This document shows positions 1 through 6,795 of a stretch of DNA of 16,673 bases, piece by piece (the stretch's first letter is position 1; every line of letters begins with the position of its first letter). The notes below the pieces were generated by a model, which worked only from the letters and a program-made list of their open reading frames with translations, did no database searches and was not told the origin of the DNA. Source of the DNA: Bacteroidota bacterium (lineage in GTDB: Bacteria; Bacteroidota; Rhodothermia; Rhodothermales; UBA10348); contig JACZYK010000027.1 in assembly GCA_022571135.1 (NCBI GenBank), positions 1 through 16,673 on the forward strand, read 5' to 3'. Made by a program: the position numbers and the translations under genes.

Positions 1-759
1 CCGAAAAAAATAGAAAAACGGCAAAAGGAGGCCAAGAAAAAGGGGTTCACTGAAACATCTAAGATGCTCCAGGAAGCCAAGGAACGCCTTGAAGTACTGG
101 CCAAAAAGAAGATGAACCGGAAACAGGCGATGATCAAACTGAACGATGTTTCCAAAGAACTCCAGAAGCGGCGTCAAAGTCTGGCGGGCAGCGACAAGAT
201 CCGACAGCAATTGCGAGCCGGTTTGAAGAAAGTGGACAAAGGCCCGATGGACAAATTTTCCAGCGCGCTGAAAAAAGGAAACCTGCGAAAAGCCGCCGAA
301 CAGTTGAATCAACTTAAAGAGAAAATTGCCAACGAACAACTGGACCCCGAAGCCAAGGAAAAACTCAAAGATCGCCTCACCCAGTTGCAAAAGAAGCTCC
401 AAAAGATGGCCGATGCCCAAGAACAAGCCAAGAATGACCTCGAACAGCTCATCCAGCAGGCCGGGAATGGGGCGCAAGGGCTCAAAGACCAACTCAACGA
501 TATGAAATTTCAGGATCCACAAATGGACATGCTCCGCGACATGGCCAAACAGCTAGGCAATGCGGTCGAAGGGCTCAACAATGGCAATTCAAAAAAGGCC
601 GCGGACGCGATGAATCAAATGAGCGAAACGCTTCAACAGCTCAGCCGCCAACTCGATGAATTGGATCTGCTCGATGATGCCATGAACCAATTTGCCGAGG
701 CCAAGGGACGCATGAACTGCCGCAAATGCGCCGGGGGAGGTTGCGCCGCCTGCCAGGGC
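1..759 (+). CDS. C-terminal part of a Lys/Gln-rich coiled-coil protein, truncated at both ends (Planctomycete-like)
   Basis: The reading frame is open from base 1, so the ATG at 64 is probably internal and the true start lies outside the window. The visible ~250 residues are rich in Lys, Gln, Glu, Asn and Leu with heptad-like spacing, so a long coiled coil is likely. No signal peptide or membrane segment is visible in this part. Near the end is a cysteine cluster of pattern MNCxxCxGxGCxxCQG (bases 712-759), which looks metal-binding. I remember this motif before a Gly-rich tail in uncharacterised Planctomycete proteins, but I could not check it. The frame stays open to 1005, yet beyond about 759 the translation is only the antisense of the DUF2723 gene, so the real protein is cut here. 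Lys and Gln codons are AAA- and CAA-rich compared with the rest of the window. The function is unknown. Confidence 0.6.
742..759. other. Probable chimeric junction between two unrelated sequences
   Basis: The plus-strand coiled-coil gene keeps its family character up to the CxxCQG motif, which ends at 759. The minus-strand DUF2723 gene keeps its own down to about 742. Both truncated genes share this ~18-base GC-rich stretch, as expected if two sequences were joined through short homology. Base and codon use change at the same place. An assembly or amplification chimera is the simplest reading. A true genomic rearrangement cannot be excluded from sequence alone. Confidence 0.65.
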
Positions 760-1107
760 CGTGATACGGTCGATCGTCGTTTTTTCGGCCTCGTTTCCCT
801 GCCACTCCCGGATCAGTCGGACGATGATGAGGTGAAGCAGCAGGATGGTTGCCGCACTCGACAAAACGGATATCAGATTCACCGACAGCGGAATGAAGGC
901 GACCGGGACAAACATCGAAAAAAGCCGTCCGATCAGCATGTAAAAGGGAGCTCCCGGGGGGTGCGAGACCTGGAGTTGGTTGGCGATGGCGATGAACTCC
1001 CCTGAATCCCAGAAGGAGACGGAAGGGGCAACCGTGAGGAGGTAGATCACGAGCGCGTAAATGAATACCGCCCCGGCAATCAACTTTTCCGTGCGTTTCC
1101 AGTTCAT
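742..1107 (-). CDS. DUF2723 family membrane protein (GT-C glycosyltransferase-like), N-terminal fragment
   Basis: The first ~122 residues are typical of DUF2723 proteins, large multi-pass inner-membrane proteins related to GT-C or protein O-mannosyltransferases. Visible parts are a short basic start (MNWKRTEK), a first membrane helix at about residues 9-28, the loop SFWDSGEFIA with the acidic pair D34/E37 expected at a GT-C active site, the HPPGAP motif, and a second hydrophobic stretch at about residues 66-98. The sequence matches the family through TIDRITALAGGA and then changes abruptly. The rest of the open frame, down to 589, is the antisense of the coiled-coil gene and lacks the membrane helices the family should have. 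Full-length members are several hundred residues long, so most of the gene is missing. The start is the ATG at 1107, and no clear ribosome binding site precedes it. Confidence 0.85.
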
Positions 1108-1159
1108 CTCTGTCTGCGAGAATGCTTTTCAGGATGGTGGCGACTTCCTCAGATGGTCC

Positions 1160-1188
1160 GCGGCTGCTCCGATACCGGAGCCTGCCGC
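1160..1188. other. Two-tier hairpin between rsmI and DUF2723
   Basis: The inner stem CTCCG (1167-1171) pairs with CGGAG (1176-1180) around a 4-base loop. The outer GCGGC (1160-1164) pairs with GCCGC (1184-1188). It lies downstream of rsmI and upstream of the DUF2723 start on the minus strand. There is no T-run in either direction, so a standard intrinsic terminator is doubtful. Confidence 0.4.
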
Positions 1189-1222
1189 TCTTCGATAAGC
1201 CCCGTTAGTCGCCGACCTTAGA

Positions 1223-1241
1223 GTCGCGCTATGAACGCGAC
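1223..1241. other. Perfect inverted repeat just downstream of rsmI
   Basis: GTCGCG (1223-1228) and CGCGAC (1236-1241) form a 6-bp GC-rich stem around a 7-base loop, 15 bases past the rsmI stop codon. It may stabilise the 3' end or weaken read-through into the DUF2723 gene. No U-tract follows. Confidence 0.4.
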
Positions 1242-1256
1242 CATCCGGTGTTTGAT

Positions 1257-2000
1257 TCAATCCGTCGACCGCCGCTTGACCTCCTGAGCCGAGTCATTTG
1301 CGACGACGCGATTCAGATACCGAACACCGGCTATAATCACTACGATTTCTCCCTTTATGCGCTTGTTCGCACGGATCCACTCGAGGAGCATTCCGGACGG
1401 ACCCCGTTGATACTCCTCGTATATCTTGGAAATCTCTCGCGCGATAACGGCGGGTCTGTCGGCGCCGAACGTTTCGATGAGTTGACGGAAAAGCTTCTCG
1501 ATTCGATGAGGGGCCTCGTACAGGATTACGGTCCGTTCCTCGGCAGCGAGAACGGACAGACGTTTCATTCTTCCTTTTTTGGTTGGCAGGAATCCTTCGA
1601 ATACGAATCGATCCGACGGGAGCCCGCTCGCACAGAGGGCCGGAATGAAGGCGGTGGCGCCCGGTATCGCCTCCACGCGGATGTCCGCTTCGATGCAGGC
1701 GCGAACGAGCAGAAATCCTGGATCCGATATGCCGGGTGATCCGGCGTCGGGAATCAATGCAACATCGGACCCGGCACGCAGCCGCCTGACGAGGTCCGCT
1801 GTCTTTCGATGCTCATTGTGGGCGTGAAAACTGGTCCGTTGCGTCTCGATACCATATTTCCGAAAAAGCGTTGCGGATGTGCGTGTGTCCTCGCATGCTA
1901 CCAGATCCACGGATTTCAGTACTTCGACGGCTCTAAACGTCATATCCGCCAGATTACCGATCGGTGTGGGTACCAGATAAAACGTTCCACTTTCCGCCAT
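1257..2000 (-). CDS. rsmI: 16S rRNA (cytidine(1402)-2'-O)-methyltransferase RsmI
   Basis: RsmI uses S-adenosylmethionine to methylate the ribose of C1402 in the decoding centre of 16S rRNA. The 247-residue product has the expected tetrapyrrole-methylase-fold motifs in order: LVPTPIGNLADMT near the N-terminus (about 9-21), the CEDTR motif (about 36-40), IPDAGSPGISDPG, and then EAIPGATA. The second half carries EGFLP and YEAPHRI, both characteristic of RsmI. It is somewhat shorter than the Escherichia coli protein, mainly at the C-terminus. The start ATG at 2000 lies 15 bases after the stop of the upstream permease gene on the same strand, so the two are probably co-transcribed. No clear ribosome binding site is visible, as for most genes here. 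Identification is firm. Confidence 0.95.
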   Translation of the reverse strand: MAESGTFYLVPTPIGNLADMTFRAVEVLKSVDLVACEDTRTSATLFRKYGIETQRTSFHAHNEHRKTADLVRRLRAGSDVALIPDAGSPGISDPGFLLVRACIEADIRVEAIPGATAFIPALCASGLPSDRFVFEGFLPTKKGRMKRLSVLAAEERTVILYEAPHRIEKLFRQLIETFGADRPAVIAREISKIYEEYQRGPSGMLLEWIRANKRIKGEIVVIIAGVRYLNRVVANDSAQEVKRRSTD

Positions 2001-2015
2001 CGGGTCGACTGGAAG

Positions 2016-3464
2016 TTATTGGGTTGTAGGAGAAGGCTGGACCGCCTCAGAATCAGCAGGCGCAGCGTCGGAACCCGCCGGAACCCGTTTCCACGGCCAT
2101 CGTGTGGCACGCCGGTCGAACGTGATATGAAGCGCCAGTGCCAGTCCGATAAGCCCGGTCACGATGTTACCCGCCCACATCCCGACCCACGGAGTCAGCA
2201 GGCCTCTATCTGCTAGTTTTTCGCCGTTGACGAGCGTCACCCAGTAGAAAAGGAAGATGCCAACAGCGAGAGCAGCCGCCACGCCGAGTCCACCTCTTCG
2301 GATCGACAGGCCCAGAGGCGCCCCTATCAGCATGAAGATCATACATGCGAGAGCGATGGAATACTTCTTATGAATCTCCACACGGTAACGGTCCGCCGTC
2401 CGCTCGGCCCTGATGATGTAACGCCTTGCAGTGTCGATTCTGGTTCGTTCGCTCCTTGCCCTCTGTAGCGCGATGTCGTGATAGCTGAATCCGTCGGGCA
2501 GCTTACCCGTCCTCTCGCGAATCACCCGCGACGACGAACCCTTAGTAAGTGTCGATCCGGGCGCTCTGATATTTCTGCCTGTTCCGAGAGCCAGCAACGG
2601 TTCGCGAAGCAGTTGTTTCTCGTTTCGGAGGGAGAGGACGAGCGAGTCCACCATTTGCATCATCACCCTCGTACGTATCGTCCGGTCCGTACGTCGGCCC
2701 CGAGACGGATCGGACCTCTCGAAATGCAGATCCTCCAGCGAGATCTGAAACCTGTAGCGTTCGAATGTGAGCTTTTCATAGCGCTCGTTTTCGCCGCTTC
2801 CCCGTGGTCTTCGTCTGTGGACCTCGCCGTCGAAGAGTACCAGGTTCACAGCTTCGCCCGAACCGACCGATTCCAGATATCCGCGTTTGGCCGAAATTTC
2901 GGTACGGAAGCGGGCTCCATGCGAGTAGTCGTAAATCGTTACGTCGCGAAGCTCGTTCGGATTGTCAGCGGGTATTTCCCCCACCAGAATTCTATACTGA
3001 TCGATACCGTCGTAGAACTCGCCCGGTTTAAGGTCGAAACCCGGTTTGGCGACCCGGATATCCTGCCACAGATTTCGCGCTCGGAAATTGGCCTCCGGGA
3101 GTACCTCATTGTTGAAATACAGCATCATTCCGGTCAGCAGGACACCTATCGCGAGAGCCGGCCATACGAGTTGGGGGAAAGAAACCCCGGACGACTTGAT
3201 GACAACATAGGCATTGGTTTCGACGAGTTTCCCGAACGACATGAGCGCGGCGATGAGCACCGACATGGGCACGGCCAATACGAGCATGTAAGCCAGATTG
3301 TATGCAATGAGTTCGATGATTACTCCCACCGGTAGCCCTTTTCCGACCAGATCAGGAAGATATTTGATCAGGAACTGCATGACGAGTAGAAACATCAGCA
3401 TGCTCAGCCAGGCCAGCATGGGTCCCGGCAACATTCTGATGATCATGCGATGGTAATGGCGCAT
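2016..3464 (-). CDS. LptF/LptG family permease (YjgP/YjgQ), lipopolysaccharide export
   Basis: This is a 482-residue inner-membrane protein of the YjgP/YjgQ family. Such proteins form the transmembrane part of the LptB2FG transporter, which extracts lipopolysaccharide from the inner membrane. Three hydrophobic segments lie in the first ~120 residues and three near the C-terminus (about 365-450), with a large periplasmic domain between them, as in LptF and LptG. The family features NNEVLPEAN after the third helix and the GAPLGLSIRRGG segment in the C-terminal helices are present. The middle region is longer than in enteric LptF/G because of an extra Arg-rich stretch (about 265-350), as I recall for Bacteroidota relatives. 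LptF cannot be told from LptG with certainty, so no symbol is given. The tail after the last helix is Pro/Ala-rich. The gene is followed by rsmI and divergent from the MBL-fold gene. Confidence 0.88.
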   Translation of the reverse strand: MRHYHRMIIRMLPGPMLAWLSMLMFLLVMQFLIKYLPDLVGKGLPVGVIIELIAYNLAYMLVLAVPMSVLIAALMSFGKLVETNAYVVIKSSGVSFPQLVWPALAIGVLLTGMMLYFNNEVLPEANFRARNLWQDIRVAKPGFDLKPGEFYDGIDQYRILVGEIPADNPNELRDVTIYDYSHGARFRTEISAKRGYLESVGSGEAVNLVLFDGEVHRRRPRGSGENERYEKLTFERYRFQISLEDLHFERSDPSRGRRTDRTIRTRVMMQMVDSLVLSLRNEKQLLREPLLALGTGRNIRAPGSTLTKGSSSRVIRERTGKLPDGFSYHDIALQRARSERTRIDTARRYIIRAERTADRYRVEIHKKYSIALACMIFMLIGAPLGLSIRRGGLGVAAALAVGIFLFYWVTLVNGEKLADRGLLTPWVGMWAGNIVTGLIGLALALHITFDRRATRWPWKRVPAGSDAAPADSEAVQPSPTTQ

Positions 3465-3493
3465 GTGCTCGTCGTTCTATAATCTCCCAAGTT

Positions 3494-3510
3494 TGCGTAT
3501 CGTATACGCA
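3494..3510. promoter_or_regulatory. Palindrome in a divergent intergenic region, possible operator
   Basis: TGCGTAT (3494-3500) and ATACGCA (3504-3510) are perfect 7-bp arms around a 3-base centre. The site sits in the 96-base gap between the divergent permease (minus) and MBL-fold (plus) genes, where one dimeric regulator could control both. No matching regulator gene is in the window. The assignment is positional only. Confidence 0.35.
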
Positions 3511-3560
3511 GCTATACCGACATTACACATAAGTTTCTTTCGGTTTCCGTTTTTCTCTCC

Positions 3561-4193
3561 ATGAGTGTAAAATCTTTTGTTTTCAATCCGTTCACAACCA
3601 ACTGTTTCGTGGTGGAGAGCGGGGGAGAGGCCGCAGTGGTGGATCCAAGCTGTATGGCGCCTGAAGAGATCGATGTGGTCCTGTCTTACCTCGAAAAAAA
3701 GAGTCTGACGGCCAAACACCTTCTGCTCACGCACGGGCATATCGACCATATTTTCGGCTGTGCAGAACTATCCAGGCGGCTCAATCTCGGCGTCCAGCTT
3801 CACAGGGACGACTTTCCCCTCGTCGAGAACGCCTCCATCCAGGCAAGCATGTTCGGTCTACCATTCGAGAATCCAGAGGTCGAACTGATTCCGATCGAAG
3901 AAGGCGATCAGATCAAGTTCGGGAGCACTGTATGGGACGTCGTCCACACACCCGGTCACTCGCCCGGTTCGGTCTCATTTGTCGACCACGCGGGTTCCTA
4001 TGTAATTGCCGGCGACGTACTGTTTGCCGGATCGATTGGACGAACTGACCTGTGGCAGGGGTCATTGCCCACGCTGATGCAATCTATTTTTCAGAAAATC
4101 GTTCCTCTCGGAGATGACTATGTCGTTTACTCCGGACACGGTCCGAAGACGACGGTGGGGGAGGAGGCTCGCACGAATCCGTTTCTGACGTGA
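3561..4193 (+). CDS. MBL-fold metallo-hydrolase (glyoxalase II-like)
   Basis: This 210-residue protein has the complete metal-binding set of the metallo-beta-lactamase fold. H58, H60, D62 and H63 lie in THGHIDH, followed by H133 in HTPGHSPGS, D152 in AGDVLFAGSIGR and H193 in YSGHGP. The layout matches short bacterial hydroxyacylglutathione-hydrolase-like proteins, which hydrolyse thioesters or related substrates with a dinuclear metal site. The C-terminal substrate domain of true glyoxalase II is missing, so the substrate is open. In a bacillithiol-making cell a bacillithiol thioester is conceivable, but that is inference. There is no signal peptide, so a cytoplasmic location is expected. The ATG at 3561 begins directly with the beta-strand FVFNPFTTNCFVV, and no upstream ATG is needed. 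A strong hairpin follows the stop codon. Confidence 0.9.
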   Translation: MSVKSFVFNPFTTNCFVVESGGEAAVVDPSCMAPEEIDVVLSYLEKKSLTAKHLLLTHGHIDHIFGCAELSRRLNLGVQLHRDDFPLVENASIQASMFGLPFENPEVELIPIEEGDQIKFGSTVWDVVHTPGHSPGSVSFVDHAGSYVIAGDVLFAGSIGRTDLWQGSLPTLMQSIFQKIVPLGDDYVVYSGHGPKTTVGEEARTNPFLT

Positions 4194-4195
4194 TT

Positions 4196-4220
4196 CGGGG
4201 AGTCGGTTTGACACTCCCCG
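4196..4220. terminator. Hairpin after the MBL-fold gene, possible bidirectional terminator
   Basis: CGGGGAGT (4196-4203) and ACTCCCCG (4213-4220) pair perfectly over 8 bp around a 9-base loop, 2 bases after the stop codon. It lies between convergent genes, where a terminator is expected, but no T-run follows on the plus strand. Confidence 0.45.
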
Positions 4221-4246
4221 CGCCAAAGGGCAAGGAGTCGGTTTGA
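4199..4246. repeat. 13-bp direct repeat GGAGTCGGTTTGA, two copies
   Basis: Identical copies lie at 4199-4211 and 4234-4246. The first spans the 5' arm and loop of the hairpin, the second follows it. This may be a small local duplication in non-coding DNA between convergent genes. Confidence 0.6.
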
Positions 4247-4290
4247 GGTGCGTGAGGCGTTGCCCGTCAGATGTCTAGGCACGAACCATA

Positions 4291-5337
4291 CTAGAGGGCC
4301 GTCAGGGGAGAAGTGGCCGGTCCGGCGTTTCCAAGAAGAGACATGATCGACTGGTATACGAGTTCTCCCATCGTATCGCAATGCTCGAACTTCGCGTCAT
4401 CGTAGTGCTGAGCGAGCTGCGCTCCCAGACGCCGGACGTAGTCGTCCGAAGAAATAATATCTTCTCGCATGATGGACATCAGCTCGTTGAATCGTCCGTG
4501 GGACACTTTTACCCGAGTCGCGATCAGACTGCGCTCTTCGGTCTGATACTGGACGACGTTTTCCGGAGCCAGAGACTGTGTCGTGACGGCCACGAAAGGA
4601 ACGTTTTGCGGATAGAATTGAGGCAGATAGACTTCTTTTCGCCAGTGGTGACTCTGTTGATCGAAGTCGATGGGATGAATCCTGAAATGCCACTTTTCGA
4701 AATCTCTCGTCAACTCGATGACGAAATTCCCGGAGTGCATGTCCCCGAGCAGGGAGATGAAACAGCGCTCGTTGAACTTGACGAATTCCTTAGCTAGTCT
4801 GACCTGGTCGAATCGGGTCAGCGGCATGTCCTCTGCTAAAAAGGCCTCGGCGGGAATTCCGACGATGTGCTCCTCGACGATGGTATCTCCATGGATGAAA
4901 TAGTTGATGCGATTTGGGGAAAGGATATGTTCCAGTTCCAGGCCGTAGAGCCTGTTGGCATCGATTTTCTTGACATAGAAATAGTCGAAATTTTCGTTGA
5001 TGCTGTTTACCACACGAACGCGAAACGGAAGGGTATTACCGTAGACACACATGTCCACCGTCTCGACGAAGAGGTGGCGCGTAATGGAAATGTCTCCGTC
5101 CGCCTTTAGAATGGCATAGGCTTTCAGAAGGTGTTGGTGGATTTCATCCCGCTCTGAATCGGCATAGAGAACGGTCGCCCAGAGCATGTCATCTTCGTTC
5201 TCATCGTAGACGGGTACGGCGTTGGCGTATCGCTGAAGATCGTCGTAGTGGATACTATCGCGATAGATGCGGCCGTACTGAAGCAGGTAGGACTGGAAGA
5301 ACCCACTGACCGGGTAGAAGTGTTTCTTTTTGCTGAT
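4291..5337 (-). CDS. Uncharacterised kinase-like (APH/PI-kinase-like fold) protein downstream of bshA
   Basis: I do not recognise a named family, but the protein has hallmarks of the kinase fold. Numbered from the proposed start at 5337, these are a Lys strand YFYVKK (about 119-124), an acidic helix LELEHIL, a hinge-like EEHIVGIP (about 155-162), a catalytic-loop pattern GDMHSGN (198-204) and a metal-binding IDFD (223-226). This matches the GDxHxxN...IDFD order of aminoglycoside/choline-kinase-like proteins, with Leu in place of the usual His before GD. There is no signal peptide and no membrane helix. The start is uncertain. The first in-frame ATG is at 5187, yet the frame is open and protein-like well upstream of it. 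An AAAGGAA ribosome binding site at 5344-5350 sits 8 bases before an in-frame ATC at 5337, which would give 348 residues. It follows bshA by 53 bases, so one transcript is likely. Confidence 0.65.
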   Translation of the reverse strand: MSKKKHFYPVSGFFQSYLLQYGRIYRDSIHYDDLQRYANAVPVYDENEDDMLWATVLYADSERDEIHQHLLKAYAILKADGDISITRHLFVETVDMCVYGNTLPFRVRVVNSINENFDYFYVKKIDANRLYGLELEHILSPNRINYFIHGDTIVEEHIVGIPAEAFLAEDMPLTRFDQVRLAKEFVKFNERCFISLLGDMHSGNFVIELTRDFEKWHFRIHPIDFDQQSHHWRKEVYLPQFYPQNVPFVAVTTQSLAPENVVQYQTEERSLIATRVKVSHGRFNELMSIMREDIISSDDYVRRLGAQLAQHYDDAKFEHCDTMGELVYQSIMSLLGNAGPATSPLTAL

Positions 5338-5343
5338 TAAGTG

Positions 5344-5350
5344 TTCCTTT
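5344..5350 (-). promoter_or_regulatory. Shine-Dalgarno AAAGGAA before a non-ATG start
   Basis: Read on the minus strand, AAAGGAA is followed, after 8 bases counted from its last G, by an in-frame ATC codon and then Ser-Lys-Lys-Lys. The spacing fits initiation at 5337 better than at the ATG at 5187. Either an AUC start is used or a single base differs from ATG here. Confidence 0.4.
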
Positions 5351-5390
5351 ATCGCACCGGCTCGCTGGAAACGTCGCTCAGGATACGAAA

Positions 5391-6539
5391 TCAGACAGCC
5401 TCTGCCAGCACCCGATCCCGAACGCGCTCATAATACGACTCATACTGCGGAACGATCTTGTCCATGTCGAAGCACTCCGTGGCACGCTTGCGAGACGCCT
5501 CGGCAAGCCGCTGTCGAAGCTCCTCATCCCCCAACAGGAGCCGCGCTCTGTCAGTAAACGCGTCGATATCGCCCACATCGCACAGAAACCCGGTCTCGCC
5601 GTCGATGATCAGTTCCGGCAGGCCACCGATATTGGTGGCGATGACAGGAACACGGCAGGCCATGGCCTCCAGGGCCGCGAGGCCGAATGTTTCGGATCCG
5701 GACGGCATCAGGAAGATGTCTGCGATCGCCAGGATCTCCTCGATCGGCTCCTGTTTTCCGAGGAATCGAATATCGTCGATGACTCCCAGTTCACGGGCCC
5801 TGTGTTCGGTCGGTACGCGATCTGGTCCGTCTCCAACGAGAAGCAGCTTTATGCCGATTCCTTCCGAGTGCAGTCTATGAAAGACCTCAACGACCTCGAC
5901 GGTACGCTTCACCGGACGGAAGTTCGAGACATGGACGATCAGTTTCTCTCCGTGCGGACACAGCGCCTGTTTGAAATGGTCCTTCTTGAGCGGGCGAAAT
6001 CTATCCGTGTCGATGAAGTTGGGTATGACCTCGATTTCGGCATTGATGTCGCAGCAGCTGAGTGTCTCTTCTTTCAGATGCTGCGATACTGCGGTGACGC
6101 CGTCCGACTCGTTGATGGAATAATTAATCACCGGCGCAAAGGACGGGTCTCGACCGATGAGCGTGATGTCGGTACCGTGAAGCGTGGTCACGATTGGAAT
6201 GTGAATGCCTGAATCCGCAAGAATGTTGCGTGCCAGAACCGCGCTCGTGGCGTGCGGGATGGCGTAGTGCACGTGTAGAATATCCAGCTTTTCGTACTTC
6301 ACCACGTCGACCATCTTCGAAGTGAGATTGAGCGTATAGGGAGGATATTCGAACAGCGGATACGTGTTTACATCCACCTCGTGGAAAAAGATATTCTCCC
6401 GGATGTGAGCCAGACGAAATGGCATGGAATAGGAGATAAAATGGACCGAGTGTCCCCTGGCTGCCAGCGCCTTTCCGAGCTCTGTAGCAACGACACCGCT
6501 TCCTCCGTATATGGGATAACAGGTGATTCCTATTTTCAT
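5391..6539 (-). CDS. bshA: N-acetyl-alpha-D-glucosaminyl L-malate synthase BshA (bacillithiol biosynthesis)
   Basis: BshA transfers N-acetylglucosamine from UDP-GlcNAc to L-malate, the first step in making the low-molecular-weight thiol bacillithiol. The 382-residue length is right for the family. It begins MKIGITCYPIYGGSGVVATE, the GT4 donor-site loop typical of BshA, followed by HVHYAIPHATSA and TTLHGTDITLIG in the first Rossmann domain. The second domain has VSNFRPVKR, LLVGDGPDR, and the GT4 EX7E motif in SGSETFGLAALEA, then IGGLPELI and GETGFL. The protein should be cytoplasmic. The start is the ATG at 6539, with no clear ribosome binding site. It is first in a probable two-gene unit with the kinase-like protein and is divergent from the beta-barrel gene. 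The other bacillithiol genes (bshB, bshC) are not in the window. Confidence 0.94.
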   Translation of the reverse strand: MKIGITCYPIYGGSGVVATELGKALAARGHSVHFISYSMPFRLAHIRENIFFHEVDVNTYPLFEYPPYTLNLTSKMVDVVKYEKLDILHVHYAIPHATSAVLARNILADSGIHIPIVTTLHGTDITLIGRDPSFAPVINYSINESDGVTAVSQHLKEETLSCCDINAEIEVIPNFIDTDRFRPLKKDHFKQALCPHGEKLIVHVSNFRPVKRTVEVVEVFHRLHSEGIGIKLLLVGDGPDRVPTEHRARELGVIDDIRFLGKQEPIEEILAIADIFLMPSGSETFGLAALEAMACRVPVIATNIGGLPELIIDGETGFLCDVGDIDAFTDRARLLLGDEELRQRLAEASRKRATECFDMDKIVPQYESYYERVRDRVLAEAV

Positions 6540-6550
6540 ATGGATAGCGA

Positions 6551-6582
6551 TTTCCTGCCTGAGGAAACCCCGGCTTTAGCCG
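6551..6582. other. Two small hairpins just upstream of bshA
   Basis: TTTCCT (6551-6556) pairs with AGGAAA (6562-6567), and CGGCT (6571-6575) pairs with AGCCG (6578-6582). They lie 12-43 bases upstream of the bshA ATG in the probable leader and could affect translation. This is structural observation only. Confidence 0.35.
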
Positions 6583-6587
6583 TGGTA

Positions 6588-6617
6588 ATTGATTGGAAGT
6601 TTTTAAGAATATGTTTG
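6588..6617 (+). promoter_or_regulatory. Bacteroidota-type promoter for the beta-barrel gene
   Basis: TATGTTTG (6610-6617) is an exact match to the Bacteroidota -7 element TAnnTTTG. ATTG (6588-6591), one mismatch from TTTG, lies 18 bases upstream, within the usual spacing. It points rightward. A start near 6624 would give a leader of about 170 bases before the ATG at 6796. Confidence 0.5.
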
Positions 6618-6673
6618 TTCGTCTCAACTCTCGACCGACCTTCAGGTTGCAACCGGACGTTACCAAACGGGTA

Positions 6674-6725
6674 CCAGGGCCTACCCACCGGCAGGACGCT
6701 TTCAGGTAGCGTTAACAGGCCCTGG
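6674..6725 (+). other. Nested stem-loop in the leader of the beta-barrel gene
   Basis: CCAGGGCCT (6674-6682) pairs perfectly with AGGCCCTGG (6717-6725) over 9 bp. Inside the 34-base loop, ACGCT (6696-6700) pairs with AGCGT (6708-6712). The structure lies between the candidate promoter and the start codon. It does not match a riboswitch I know and could be a structured leader or a small-RNA target. Confidence 0.45.
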
Positions 6726-6795
6726 GCGCGGCACAGGTATTGTCAACTGACGGTTCCGCACTCCTCCAGTCATCAAGTACGAGACGTACGGTATC

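Noticed and set aside
589..741. Continuation of the DUF2723 open frame down to 589
   Set aside because: It reads the coiled-coil gene backwards, and the expected membrane helices of DUF2723 are missing.
760..1005. Continuation of the coiled-coil open frame to 1005
   Set aside because: This part is the exact antisense of the conserved DUF2723 N-terminus, has no family character, and is Arg/Asp-rich junk typical of a shadow frame.
2478..3335. 285-codon plus-strand open frame
   Set aside because: It lies wholly antisense to the LptF/LptG-type gene, which has clear family motifs; the translation has no recognisable domain or hydrophobic pattern.
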